This document shows, one piece after another, positions 10,108 through 19,738 of a DNA stretch of 64,000 bases. The position numbers and the translations under genes are program-made. Every line of letters begins with the position of its first letter. Positions within the stretch are counted from its first letter, which is position 1. This stretch comes from Nitrospirota bacterium (GTDB lineage Bacteria; Nitrospirota; UBA9217), in the NCBI GenBank assembly GCA_029858565.1, contig JAOUEV010000006.1, positions 1-64,000 on the forward strand, written 5' to 3'. The notes below the pieces were generated by a model, which saw only the letters and a program-made list of their open reading frames with translations, ran no database searches and had not been told where the DNA came from.

Positions 10108-11416
10108 AATTCTGCTTGCTGATAAGAGCATCACGATCCAGAAGGTGGTCGAGATGCTGTTCTCCGGAAAGGACTTCGAGGTCACCTGCGTCAGCGACGG
10201 CGAAAGCGCACTGAGCGAGGCCGGCCGCATCAGGCCCGATGTCATTCTGGCTGACGTGGACCTGCCGCGTATCGACGGGTACACGCTTGCGGTGCAGGCG
10301 CGTCAGCAGGCCGCACTCTCGCAGATCCCAATCATTCTGATGCTCAGCAGGGACGATCAGTACGATGCCGCCCGGGGAAGCCAGGCAGGTATCGTCGACA
10401 ATATCGCGAAACCCTTTGAATCGAAGGACCTGATCAGCAAGGTCAAGAAGGCGTTGAGCTCTGCTCCGGCTCCGGCAAAGGGCCCAGCGCCGGCACCGCG
10501 TCCAGTGGAACGGCCGGCAGCCGCGGCACCGCCGCCACCTCCACCGCCGCCAAAGCCAGCCGCGCCACCTCTGCCGAAGCCCAAGCAGGCAGTGCCTTCG
10601 GATATATTCGGGATCATTGACGAGGCTCCGGCCGCGGCCGCGGTCGTAAAAACAGCCCCGGCCCCGCCAGTCGCTCCGAAGCAGGCTCCGGCTCCAGCTC
10701 CTTTGGTGGAGGAAAGTGTTTTTGAGGTGGAGCCCGAGGTCGAAGTAGAACCGGAAGTGGCCGCGCCGCCGCCCCGGCCGGCAGCAGAAGCACCGGTCGC
10801 ACGGGAGTGGAAAGCGCCTGTGGAGGAGCCGCGGCAGACCGTGGAACCCGATGCCTTTGATACAGAGCAGCTTTTCGGACGAACCGCTCCAGCGGAGGCA
10901 GAAGAGGAGTTCGTCGAGGCCGAGGTCGAGGAGACTGTGCAGGCAGAAGTGGTTTCCGAGCCGCCCGCGGCCGGGACCGGTTTTGACAGCTTCGACATGG
11001 GAGGCGGGGAAACAGTGGAAGAGGCGGAAAAAGCGCTTCCGCTGGGTGCGCGCGCGATGGAGGAAATGCGCGAGGGCCTGGGCCTGGGCCGGGAACCCGA
11101 GGGAGCGCCCGCTGCGACAGCGCCGTCGGACTTTGTAAGTTTTGAGAACCTTGATGATGCTTCACGTGTTTCGCACGAGGACTATATTCCGCCGGCCGCG
11201 GAGCCTCGCCCCGCGGCGGCACCTGCGGGCATGGCGCGATCAGCATTATCAGTAGCGGGAGGCGCGGCATCGGATGACCGGATCCAGTCCGCTGCCCATG
11301 ATGCCATAGCGCAGGTGGCGCGCGAGGTCCTGGAACGCGTTGCATGGGAAGTCATACCCGAACTTGCCGAACGTCTCATTCGCGAGGAGATCGAACGGCT
11401 GAAGGCGGGAAAATAG
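10097..11416 (+). CDS. response-regulator protein: REC plus Pro/Ala-rich linker plus C-terminal helical region
   Basis: MPAKILLADKSITIQKVVEMLFSG...DVILADVDLPRIDGY; long P/A/E-rich linker; C-term AREVLERVAWEVIPELAERLIREEIERLK. Confidence 0.75.
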   Translation: MPAKILLADKSITIQKVVEMLFSGKDFEVTCVSDGESALSEAGRIRPDVILADVDLPRIDGYTLAVQARQQAALSQIPIILMLSRDDQYDAARGSQAGIVDNIAKPFESKDLISKVKKALSSAPAPAKGPAPAPRPVERPAAAAPPPPPPPPKPAAPPLPKPKQAVPSDIFGIIDEAPAAAAVVKTAPAPPVAPKQAPAPAPLVEESVFEVEPEVEVEPEVAAPPPRPAAEAPVAREWKAPVEEPRQTVEPDAFDTEQLFGRTAPAEAEEEFVEAEVEETVQAEVVSEPPAAGTGFDSFDMGGGETVEEAEKALPLGARAMEEMREGLGLGREPEGAPAATAPSDFVSFENLDDASRVSHEDYIPPAAEPRPAAAPAGMARSALSVAGGAASDDRIQSAAHDAIAQVAREVLERVAWEVIPELAERLIREEIERLKAGK

Positions 11417-11450
11417 CAATTTGATAAGAGGGGTCGGAGCGCGGAATGAG

Positions 11451-11476
11451 AGAGGGGACTTGCTCCCCTCTTTTTG
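11451..11476 (+). terminator. Rho-independent terminator
   Basis: agagggga-cttgc-tcccctct followed by tttt. Confidence 0.75.
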
Positions 11477-11636
11477 TTGCAGCTGATGCTTGAGCATCAC
11501 GATATATCCTGATTTGCCGCAACCTGCACCGAGAGCACAAGACAAGACGCCAAGGTGAAAGAATATCTCCGGCCTGTTATGACCGCTGTCGCTAAATAAT
11601 TTTAACTGCTATCAAGCCTGATACCAAACAAGGAGT

Positions 11637-14378
11637 ATGGCACTGATGTCCTCACGAGAGCTTTCGAAATCCTACGATCCCAAACAGGTCGAGCAGACAT
11701 GGTATGACACCTGGTCGGAAAAGCAGTATTTTCACGCCGACGCGCAGAGGCCGGGCGCGCCATTCTCGATTGTGATCCCGCCGCCGAACGTGACCGGCTC
11801 GCTGCATATCGGCCACGCTCTGAACTCCACGCTCCAGGACGTGCTGGTGCGCTGGATGCGCATGTCCGGCAGGAACGCGCTCTGGGTGCCGGGCACGGAC
11901 CACGCCGGCATCGCAACCCAGAACGTGGTGGAACGCAAGCTTGCCGGAGAAAAGATCGATCGCCACCAGCTCGGCAGGGAGAAGTTCGTTGAGAAGGTAT
12001 GGGAATGGAAAAAACAGTCCGGCGGCACGATCATCAGCCAGCTCAAGAAGATGGGCGCGTCCTGCGATTGGGACCGTGAACGCTTCACCATGGACGAGGG
12101 CCTGTCCAAGGCGGTGCGTGAGGTATTCGTGAGGCTTTACGAAGAAGGCTTGATCTACCGCGGTGAACGGCTGATCAACTGGTGCCCGCGCTGCCATACC
12201 GCGCTGTCTGATATCGAAGTGGAGCACGAGGATGAAAAGGGCAAGCTGTACCATCTCGCGTACCCGCTGTCGCACGACCCCAGGATCCGCCTCACGGTCG
12301 CCACGACCCGGCCCGAGACCATGCTGGGCGATACGGCCGTTGCCGTGCATCCGCTCGACCCGCGATACAAGGACCTGATCGGCAAGACCGTGGACCTGCC
12401 GCTCACGAACCGCAAGATTCCCATCGTGGGAGATTCCATCCTCGTGGACCTGGAGTTCGGCACCGGCGCGGTGAAGGTGACTCCTGCGCACGATTTCAAC
12501 GATTACGAGGCAGGTACGCGCCAGACGCCGCAGCTCGGCCGCGTAAAGATGCTGGACGACAAAGCGGAAGTCCTCACGGAGATTCCGGATGTGAAGATCG
12601 ACGTGCTCAAGCATGTAGGCGGCAAACCGGCAAAAAAGGCACGCGGTATGGTCGTGGAATTGCTGCAGGAGCAGGGTTTCCTGATCAAGACGGACGATCA
12701 CAACCATTCAATCGGAAAATGCTATCGCTGCAGGACCGTGGTGGAGCCCTTCCTTTCGCCGCAGTGGTTCGTGAAGACGGCGCCGCTCGCCGGGCCGGCG
12801 ATCAAGGCCGTTGAGGACGGCAGTATCCGGTTCATTCCCAGGGGGTGGGAGAACACCTATTTCGATTGGATGCGGAACATCAAGGACTGGTGCATTTCGC
12901 GCCAGATCTGGTGGGGGCACCGGATCCCGGCATGGTACTGTGACGACTGCGGACACATCACGGTCAGCCGCACGGACGCGACACAGTGCGCGAAATGCGG
13001 CAGCAAGAATGTCCGGCAGGAGACCGATGTGCTGGACACCTGGTTCTCGTCCGCACTCTGGCCTTTCTCTACGCTCGGCTGGCCCGAGCAGACAAAAGAG
13101 CTGCAGGTCTATTATCCCACCTCGGTCCTGGTCACGAGCTTCGACATCATCTTCTTCTGGGTGGCCCGCATGATCATGATGGGCCTGCACTTCATGAAGG
13201 AGATCCCGTTCCGGGACGTGTACATCCACGCCCTGGTGCGGGACGCCGAAGGCCAGAAAATGAGCAAGTCCAAGGGGAACGTGATCGACCCGCTGGAAAT
13301 GACCGAACAGTTCGGCACCGACGCGTTCCGCTTCACCCTGGTGGCCTTTGCGGCCCAGGGCCGGGACATCAAGATGTCGCCGGAGCGCATCGAAGGATAC
13401 CGCAATTTCGCGAACAAGATCTGGAACGCCAGCCGGTTTGTCCTGATGAATCTTGAGAATGATTTTACTCCGAACGCCGAACTCGTCACTCCGAACGCAT
13501 CCCTTGCGGACCAATGGATTCTGTCCCGCCTGAACACGGTTATCAAAGAAGTCCGGTCCAGTCTGGAGGAATACCGGTTCAATGACGCGGCCTCGGGTCT
13601 TTATCAGTTCATCTGGCATGAGTACTGCGACTGGTACGTGGAACTGTCGAAGCCTGCGCTTCGGGACGAGGACCTGAAAAAGAAACGTGCTGCGCAGGTC
13701 ACGCTGGTGACGACCCTCGAAGCGGTGCTGCGGCTGCTCCATCCGATCATGCCGTTCATCACCGAGGAAATATGGCAGAAGCTGCCTGATGAAGTGCGGA
13801 GTGCGGAGTGCGGAGTGCGGAATGAAAAACCGAAGAAAGCATCCGAGTCCATTATGATCGCTGCTTATCCCGTGGCCGACGAGAAGTTGATCAATAAGGA
13901 CATTGAAAGTCTTATGAAGCTGCCGATGGACGCGATCCTCGCGATCAGGAACATCCGCGGCGAGATGAACATCTCCCCCAAGGAGCGCATCCGTGCAAGC
14001 ATCCGCGCGGAGAACGACGGGGTGCTCAAGAACCTTGAAAAGACCTCCGGGTATGTGATGTCCCTTGCCGGCCTGTCGGAGATCACCATGTCCCTGAACG
14101 AACCAAAGCCCGAGGGATCGGCCGCAAGCGCGATATTCGGAGCCGAGATCTACGTGGTTCCCGCGGAGCAGGCCATTGACAAGGGCGCGGAGCGGGACCG
14201 CATCATGAAGGAGATCGCGAAGATCTCCAAGGACATCGACGTCTTCTCGAAGAAGCTCTCGAACAAGAACTTTGTGGAAAAGGCGCCGAAAGAGGTCGTG
14301 GAAAAGGATACGGCGAAGCTGGAAGAGTTCAGGGCCAAGCGGGATAAGCTCGAGCAGAGCCTCAAAGCGCTGGGATAG
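11637..14378 (+). CDS. valS: valine--tRNA ligase
   Basis: PPPNVTGSLHIGHALN, DTWFSSALWPFSTLGWP, KMSKSKGNVIDP; full-length class I synthetase. Confidence 0.97.
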   Translation: MALMSSRELSKSYDPKQVEQTWYDTWSEKQYFHADAQRPGAPFSIVIPPPNVTGSLHIGHALNSTLQDVLVRWMRMSGRNALWVPGTDHAGIATQNVVERKLAGEKIDRHQLGREKFVEKVWEWKKQSGGTIISQLKKMGASCDWDRERFTMDEGLSKAVREVFVRLYEEGLIYRGERLINWCPRCHTALSDIEVEHEDEKGKLYHLAYPLSHDPRIRLTVATTRPETMLGDTAVAVHPLDPRYKDLIGKTVDLPLTNRKIPIVGDSILVDLEFGTGAVKVTPAHDFNDYEAGTRQTPQLGRVKMLDDKAEVLTEIPDVKIDVLKHVGGKPAKKARGMVVELLQEQGFLIKTDDHNHSIGKCYRCRTVVEPFLSPQWFVKTAPLAGPAIKAVEDGSIRFIPRGWENTYFDWMRNIKDWCISRQIWWGHRIPAWYCDDCGHITVSRTDATQCAKCGSKNVRQETDVLDTWFSSALWPFSTLGWPEQTKELQVYYPTSVLVTSFDIIFFWVARMIMMGLHFMKEIPFRDVYIHALVRDAEGQKMSKSKGNVIDPLEMTEQFGTDAFRFTLVAFAAQGRDIKMSPERIEGYRNFANKIWNASRFVLMNLENDFTPNAELVTPNASLADQWILSRLNTVIKEVRSSLEEYRFNDAASGLYQFIWHEYCDWYVELSKPALRDEDLKKKRAAQVTLVTTLEAVLRLLHPIMPFITEEIWQKLPDEVRSAECGVRNEKPKKASESIMIAAYPVADEKLINKDIESLMKLPMDAILAIRNIRGEMNISPKERIRASIRAENDGVLKNLEKTSGYVMSLAGLSEITMSLNEPKPEGSAASAIFGAEIYVVPAEQAIDKGAERDRIMKEIAKISKDIDVFSKKLSNKNFVEKAPKEVVEKDTAKLEEFRAKRDKLEQSLKALG
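13794..13821 (+). repeat. short tandem repeat (gtgcgga)x4 within valS
   Basis: Four contiguous gtgcgga units, encoding RSAECGVR in frame. Confidence 0.9.
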
Positions 14379-14395
14379 GGATCGGGAATCAGAAT

Positions 14396-15061
14396 ATGCA
14401 AATGCTTGTGCGATCCGCGAGAACGGTCCTGGACAGTCCGCTGCTGGTGCTGCTCATGGCCTGTACCACGCTCTACGTGACCTGTCATTCTACGCCTCTC
14501 TTCTTGTGGATCAGCCTTGTTGTCTCGATCATATTGACCCCGGCGATCTACGGCCGCTTTGCTCAGGTCATGACCAACGAGAGGCCGAGCGCGCTGTTCC
14601 GGTTGTTCGCACGCCACGGTTTCAACTTTTATGTCGTGGTTGCTCTGTTCTTTGTTCCCGTGGTGATCACCGCGTTCTGGGCGCGTAAGGACCTGGCTAC
14701 GGCTGTTATGAACATCGGCTTCGCTGTCGCACAGGTCCTTTTGATCTATATTCTTCCCGGTGTCTTTCTGATGCGATCACCGGTCGAAGCGATCACATCG
14801 GGGCTGGCGTTCCTGGGAAAGAACGTTTTGCCCAGCCTGCCGCTCATAGGTCTTGCATTGTTCAATCCGCTGCTGCACCTGGCGATACCGTCCGCCTGGA
14901 TCGCTCTTGACCTGTCCTCGGTCAGGGCTGCGGCGCGAACGCTGCCTTTGGCGCTGCTCTATAATATTGCATTATCAGCTGTCACTCTGACGCTATTTGT
15001 CGCGGCGGGCAGGACGCTGCGCGGGATCCCGCATGATGAACGATCTTCAAACGCTAATTAA
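14396..15061 (+). CDS. hypothetical membrane protein
   Basis: 221-aa ORF with several hydrophobic segments in the same transcriptional direction. Confidence 0.6.
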   Translation: MQMLVRSARTVLDSPLLVLLMACTTLYVTCHSTPLFLWISLVVSIILTPAIYGRFAQVMTNERPSALFRLFARHGFNFYVVVALFFVPVVITAFWARKDLATAVMNIGFAVAQVLLIYILPGVFLMRSPVEAITSGLAFLGKNVLPSLPLIGLALFNPLLHLAIPSAWIALDLSSVRAAARTLPLALLYNIALSAVTLTLFVAAGRTLRGIPHDERSSNAN

Positions 15062-15860
15062 GACCGCCCTTGCCGAGGACCTTGGATCCGGGGACGTCAC
15101 CTCCGAGGCGACCATACCGCCGGATGCCCGGGCAGGTGCGCGCATGCTTGCAAAACAGGACCTGGTACTGGCGGGGCTCGATGTCAGCCGCGAAGTCTTT
15201 CATCATCTTGACCGTGATATTCATTTTATCGCAACCTGCAAGGACGGCGACCGGATCACCGCAGGGACCGAGTTCGCGAACCTCGAAGGACGAACAAGAT
15301 CGCTCCTTGCGGGCGAGCGGGTCGCGCTCAATCTCCTGCAGCATCTTTCGGGGATCGCGACGCTGACAGCGGCCTATGTGGAACGGCTCAAAGGGACCAA
15401 GGCCCGCATCCTGGACACCCGGAAGACCCTGCCCGGGCTCAGGCGGCTGGAAAAGTACGCCGTATCCGTCGGCGGCGGAAAGAACCACCGCATGGGGCTC
15501 TATGATATGGTCCTGATCAAGGACAACCATATCAAAGCGGCAGGCGGCATCACGACCGCGGTCAGCCGGGTCAGGGAAAAGCTTCAGGACCGGTACAAGA
15601 TCGAGGTCGAAACAAAGAACCTCGACGAGGTCCGGGAAGCTATTGCTGCGAAAGCGGACATCATCATGCTGGACAACATGTCCCTGGATGCGACGCGGGA
15701 AGCGGTGCAGGTCATAAACGGAGCCGCGCTGGTCGAGGCCTCGGGCAACGTGACGCTCGAAACGGTGAGGGCCATTGCCGAGACCGGCGTGGACCTCATT
15801 TCCGCCGGAGCGCTCACCCATTCGGCGCCGGCCGCGGACATCAGCATGAAGATTAAGTAG
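15033..15860 (+). CDS. nadC: nicotinate-nucleotide pyrophosphorylase (carboxylating)
   Basis: ALAEDLGSGDVTSEATIP, NLLQHLSGIATLT, DTRKTLPGLRRLEKYAV, GGGKNHRMGLYD. Confidence 0.95.
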   Translation: MMNDLQTLIKTALAEDLGSGDVTSEATIPPDARAGARMLAKQDLVLAGLDVSREVFHHLDRDIHFIATCKDGDRITAGTEFANLEGRTRSLLAGERVALNLLQHLSGIATLTAAYVERLKGTKARILDTRKTLPGLRRLEKYAVSVGGGKNHRMGLYDMVLIKDNHIKAAGGITTAVSRVREKLQDRYKIEVETKNLDEVREAIAAKADIIMLDNMSLDATREAVQVINGAALVEASGNVTLETVRAIAETGVDLISAGALTHSAPAADISMKIK

Positions 15861-15868
15861 ACGGAACC

Positions 15869-16843
15869 ATGAATAAGGACGCAATACTCGATTTGCTCCG
15901 GTCATCGACCGCCAACCACCTGTCCGGCGCCGAGCTTGCCCGCAGGCTTGGCGTATCGCGCACTGCTGTCTGGAAGCACATAAAAACGCTGGAGGACGAG
16001 GGGTACCGGATCGAGGCGGTTCCGTCCAAGGGATACCGTATCACGGCTGAACCGGACTGTATCCGGCCGGGAGAGCTGAAGCGTCTCCTCGGCAGCAGTA
16101 TCTTCGGCAGGAACATACAGTATCTGACTGAAAGCGCTTCCACGAACACCCTGGCCATGGAGCTCGCATCCCGCGGCGCCGAAGAAGGGAGCCTGGTTAT
16201 CGCCGAGGTCCAGACGGGCGGCAAGGGGCGAATGGGGCGGAGCTGGGTATCGCCGAAAGGCAATCTCTACTTCAGCGCGATCTTGAGGCCCGCGGTATCG
16301 CCGCACCAGGCTCCTCTCATGACGCTGGTCGGGGCGGTAGCTGTGGCTAGAGCGCTCCGGAAGGTTCCCGGTATCGCCGCCGCGATCAAGTGGCCGAATG
16401 ATATACTTATAGAGGGCAGGAAGGTCTCGGGCCTTCTGACCGAAATGAGCGCTGAGGCGGACCGCATCAGGCACCTTGTCCTGGGCATCGGGATCAATTG
16501 CAACATGGACCCGGGCACGCTGCCCGGGGAGGTGCGTGCGCAGGCGACATCGCTTGCAACAGAGACGGGAAAAAATGCCGATCGTACCGCGGTCCTTGCC
16601 GAAGTTCTCCGGGAACTCGACCGCTGGTACGGGGTGTTCCTCTCGGACCGGCAGGGCGTTCTGGACGCCTGGAGGGACCTGAACGTGACGCTCGACAGGG
16701 CGGTCACGGTGAGCGGAGCAGGAGAACTGCTGCAAGGTACGGCATCGGACATTGACAGCGAAGGACGTCTTGTCATCACGGCCGCAGACGGGTCCACCCG
16801 GACCGTCGCCGCAGGAGATGTTACGATAGTAAAACGACCGTAG
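15869..16843 (+). CDS. birA: bifunctional biotin--[acetyl-CoA-carboxylase] ligase / biotin operon repressor
   Basis: N-terminal HTH GAELARRLGVSRTAVWKHIKTLEDEGY; ligase AEVQTGGKGRMGRSWVSPKGNLYFS, KWPNDI. Confidence 0.95.
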   Translation: MNKDAILDLLRSSTANHLSGAELARRLGVSRTAVWKHIKTLEDEGYRIEAVPSKGYRITAEPDCIRPGELKRLLGSSIFGRNIQYLTESASTNTLAMELASRGAEEGSLVIAEVQTGGKGRMGRSWVSPKGNLYFSAILRPAVSPHQAPLMTLVGAVAVARALRKVPGIAAAIKWPNDILIEGRKVSGLLTEMSAEADRIRHLVLGIGINCNMDPGTLPGEVRAQATSLATETGKNADRTAVLAEVLRELDRWYGVFLSDRQGVLDAWRDLNVTLDRAVTVSGAGELLQGTASDIDSEGRLVITAADGSTRTVAAGDVTIVKRP

Positions 16844-16911
16844 GCTGGGGCTTTCGGCCTGTAGCTGGGGAGCTTTTGAACATCTTCGGACCCCGGTGTT
16901 CTGGAGGGAAC

Positions 16912-17676
16912 ATGCTGCTGGCAATAGACATCGGCAACTCGAACGTCGTGCTCGGCCTGTTCGACGGCGCAAAGCTTCGCGAGAGCTGGCGTATCGGGAC
17001 CAAGGCGCAGATCACGTCCGACGAGTATGCCATGATCATCAAGGACCTATTCAGCTTCTCAGGCATCGGCTTCTCCGATGTGGACGGCATCATTCTGTCC
17101 ACCGTGGTTCCGCCGCTGCTTCCGGTGATGGCTGAAATGGCCAGAAAATATTTCAAGCGTGATCCGCTCGTGGTCACGAACGACATCAAGACCGGCATCA
17201 CGCTCCGGTATGACAATCCCCGGGAGATCGGCGCGGACCGCATCGTCAACGCTGCAGCGGGTTTTAAGCTCTACGGAGGCCCGCTTATCATCATCGACTT
17301 CGGCACTGCCACGACCTTCTGCGCGATCACGGGACAGGGAGAGTACCTGGGCGGCGCGATCGTGCCGGGCGTGAAGATATCCGCAGAAGCGCTCTATCAA
17401 CGGGCAGCGAAGCTGCCCCGGGTCGAACTGGTCAAGCCGGGGAAGGTCATCGGCCGCGACACGGTCACGGCCATGCAGGCGGGCATGATCTACGGCTATG
17501 CAGGTCTGGTGGACGGCATCGTGCGGCGTATGAAACAAGAGCTTTCCGAGAGCAGCACCGTGATCGCCACCGGAGGTTTGGCCGAGCTGATCGCGCCGGA
17601 GGCAGCGAGCATCAACGAAGTACGCCCACACCTGACCCTGGAGGGATTGCAGCTGCTGTTCGAAATAAACCGTTGA
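16912..17676 (+). CDS. coaX: type III pantothenate kinase
   Basis: MLLAIDIGNSNVVLGLFDG, GADRIVNA, DFGTATTFCAI, GGAIVPGV. Confidence 0.95.
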   Translation: MLLAIDIGNSNVVLGLFDGAKLRESWRIGTKAQITSDEYAMIIKDLFSFSGIGFSDVDGIILSTVVPPLLPVMAEMARKYFKRDPLVVTNDIKTGITLRYDNPREIGADRIVNAAAGFKLYGGPLIIIDFGTATTFCAITGQGEYLGGAIVPGVKISAEALYQRAAKLPRVELVKPGKVIGRDTVTAMQAGMIYGYAGLVDGIVRRMKQELSESSTVIATGGLAELIAPEAASINEVRPHLTLEGLQLLFEINR

Positions 17677-17805
17677 ATTTCAAAGAGTCCAGGGAGCGAT
17701 ACTTTGGGCCCCCTTGGCACGCTGCTATTATTAACGTCTCCCTACCTTGACGCCGTGGGTTTTTTATGATATTTATTCGACATTCAGCATATGGTTGGAG
17801 CAGAA

Positions 17806-18183
17806 ATGAAAATATTGGTAGTTGACGACGAGGAAGGCGCTCGGGAGCTTTTCAATACGATCCTGACCGATGAAGGGTACGAGGTCGCTCTTGCCGAAGA
17901 CGGTGAACAAGCGCTGAACAGGATGAAGGGCGACGCCTATGACCTGGTGGTCACGGACATCAAGATGCCCGGCATGGACGGACTGCAGCTGCTGCAGGAG
18001 CTGCGGAAGGTCGGGTCCACGGCGGATGTTATCATGGTCACCGCGTACGGCGAGGTCGAATCCTATCTCAAGGCCATGAGCCTCGGCGCCGCAGAGTACA
18101 TCAACAAGCCCATCCGGATCAAAGAACTCAAGCGCATTGTCCACAAGGTCCTCACCGAACGGAAGGCCAAGCCGGGTAACTGA
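17806..18183 (+). CDS. single-domain response regulator
   Basis: MKILVVDDEEGARELFNTIL...LVVTDIKMPGMDG...EYINKPI. Confidence 0.88.
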   Translation: MKILVVDDEEGARELFNTILTDEGYEVALAEDGEQALNRMKGDAYDLVVTDIKMPGMDGLQLLQELRKVGSTADVIMVTAYGEVESYLKAMSLGAAEYINKPIRIKELKRIVHKVLTERKAKPGN

Positions 18184-19208
18184 TGTCACGACTTCGCAAG
18201 GATCCCATCGTCGGCCGCTGGATCATCATCTCCACGGACCATCCCAAGAAACCGGAAGATTACCACACGGAAGAGCCGCAGGACGATGTGTCTCCCGCGG
18301 ATTGCCCCCTGTGCGGGGGGAACGAGTCCAAGACCCCGCCGGAGATCGCCGCGTTCCGCGCGGAAAAAAGCCTGCCGAACTCGAAGGATTGGTGGGTGCG
18401 CGTCATTCCGAGCAAGTATCCGGTGCTGCATGTGGAAGGCAGCCTGGAGCGCGAGGGGGCCGGCATCTACGACTGGATGAACGGCGTCGGCGCCCACGAG
18501 ATCATCATCGAGACGCCGGAACATGCCCAGCGGCTCGAAGAGCTGCCGGAAAGCCAGATCGAGAAGGTGCTCTGGGCCTATCGCGACCGCATGCTGGACC
18601 TGGAGCGCGACGAGCGCCTCCGCTATGTCCTGGTGCTCAAGAACCAGGGATGGTCGGCAGGATCTGCGGTCAATCACACGCACACCCAGATCATCGCCAC
18701 TCCCATCATCCCCAAACGCGTCAAGGAGAAGCTGGATGGCGCAAAATCCTACTATGACTACAAGGAGCGCTGCATCTTCTGCGATATGATCCGCCAGGAG
18801 CTGGGCTCGGGCGAGCGCATCATCGAGGAGACCCGCCACTTCGTTGCCTTCACTCCGTTCGCGGCCCGTTTCCCCTTCGAGACCTGGGTCTATCCCAAAC
18901 GCCACTCCTGCGCCTACACCGACATCTCGAAGGAAGAGATCATGGATTTCAGCAGGATGCTCAGGAACATGCTCCGCAGGCTTGGTATCGTTCTGAACGA
19001 TCCTCCCTACAACTACATCCTCTATACCGCGCCGAATCGTATAGCTCGGAGCGGTCACTGGCATACCTTGAACGACGATTTCCACTGGCATGTAGAGATC
19101 ATGCCCCGCCTGATCCGCGTTGCCGGATTCGAGTGGGGTTCCGGCTTCTATATCAACCCCACCTCGCCCGAGGATGCGGCGAAATATCTGCGCGACGTCA
19201 AGCTTTGA
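18183..19208 (+). CDS. galT: galactose-1-phosphate uridylyltransferase (GalT family)
   Basis: RKDPIVGRWIIIS, CPLCGGNE, NHTHTQIIATPIIPKRV; ATG overlaps the preceding stop (tgatg). Confidence 0.88.
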   Translation: MSRLRKDPIVGRWIIISTDHPKKPEDYHTEEPQDDVSPADCPLCGGNESKTPPEIAAFRAEKSLPNSKDWWVRVIPSKYPVLHVEGSLEREGAGIYDWMNGVGAHEIIIETPEHAQRLEELPESQIEKVLWAYRDRMLDLERDERLRYVLVLKNQGWSAGSAVNHTHTQIIATPIIPKRVKEKLDGAKSYYDYKERCIFCDMIRQELGSGERIIEETRHFVAFTPFAARFPFETWVYPKRHSCAYTDISKEEIMDFSRMLRNMLRRLGIVLNDPPYNYILYTAPNRIARSGHWHTLNDDFHWHVEIMPRLIRVAGFEWGSGFYINPTSPEDAAKYLRDVKL

Positions 19209-19231
19209 ACCATGCAGCGGATCCAACCATC

Positions 19232-19630
19232 ATGCTGAAATACCCTGTTGCTTCTCGGCCAAGCCCTATCGAGGGGACCGGCGTCTTTGCGCTATCGCGG
19301 ATTCCCCGGCGGAAAAAGATCGGTGAAGTGACCGGCGAGATCATCTCGGTCCGGGAAGCGAGAAAGCGCGCCCGTCTGCGCTGCCGCATGTGCCTCATCG
19401 ACGTGAGCGACACTCGCGCGCTCGACTGCACCCGGGGCAATGCCTTGCGCCATCTCAATCATTCCTGCAGGTCCAGTGCTTTCCTCAGGATATTCCGCGA
19501 GCGCGTGGAGGTCTATGCCCGCCGCGCCATCAGGCCCGGCGAGGAGATCACGGTGGATTATGGCGAATCGCCGCACAGCGGAGGAATGAAGTGCCGGTGC
19601 GGACACCGGGACTGCAGGGACAGAATCTAG
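19232..19630 (+). CDS. SET-domain protein with post-SET Cys motif
   Basis: IEGTGVFALSRIPRRKKIGEVTGE...LRHLNHSC...RPGEEITVDYG...CRCGHRDCRD. Confidence 0.8.
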   Translation: MLKYPVASRPSPIEGTGVFALSRIPRRKKIGEVTGEIISVREARKRARLRCRMCLIDVSDTRALDCTRGNALRHLNHSCRSSAFLRIFRERVEVYARRAIRPGEEITVDYGESPHSGGMKCRCGHRDCRDRI

Positions 19631-19645
19631 ACCCAGGGAGCGTTC

Positions 19646-19738
19646 TCTCACGAAGGCACGAAACCACGAAGAAAGGCATCTTCGTCCGAACAGCTGATAG
19701 TCTTAGTCGAGCGTTTCCTTCGTGTTCTTCGTGGTGTG
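19646..19738. repeat. imperfect inverted-repeat element (cacgaaGGcacgaaaccacgaag ... ccttcgtgttcttcgtggtg)
   Basis: Arms at ~19646-19675 and 19714-19736 are complementary-like. Confidence 0.6.
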
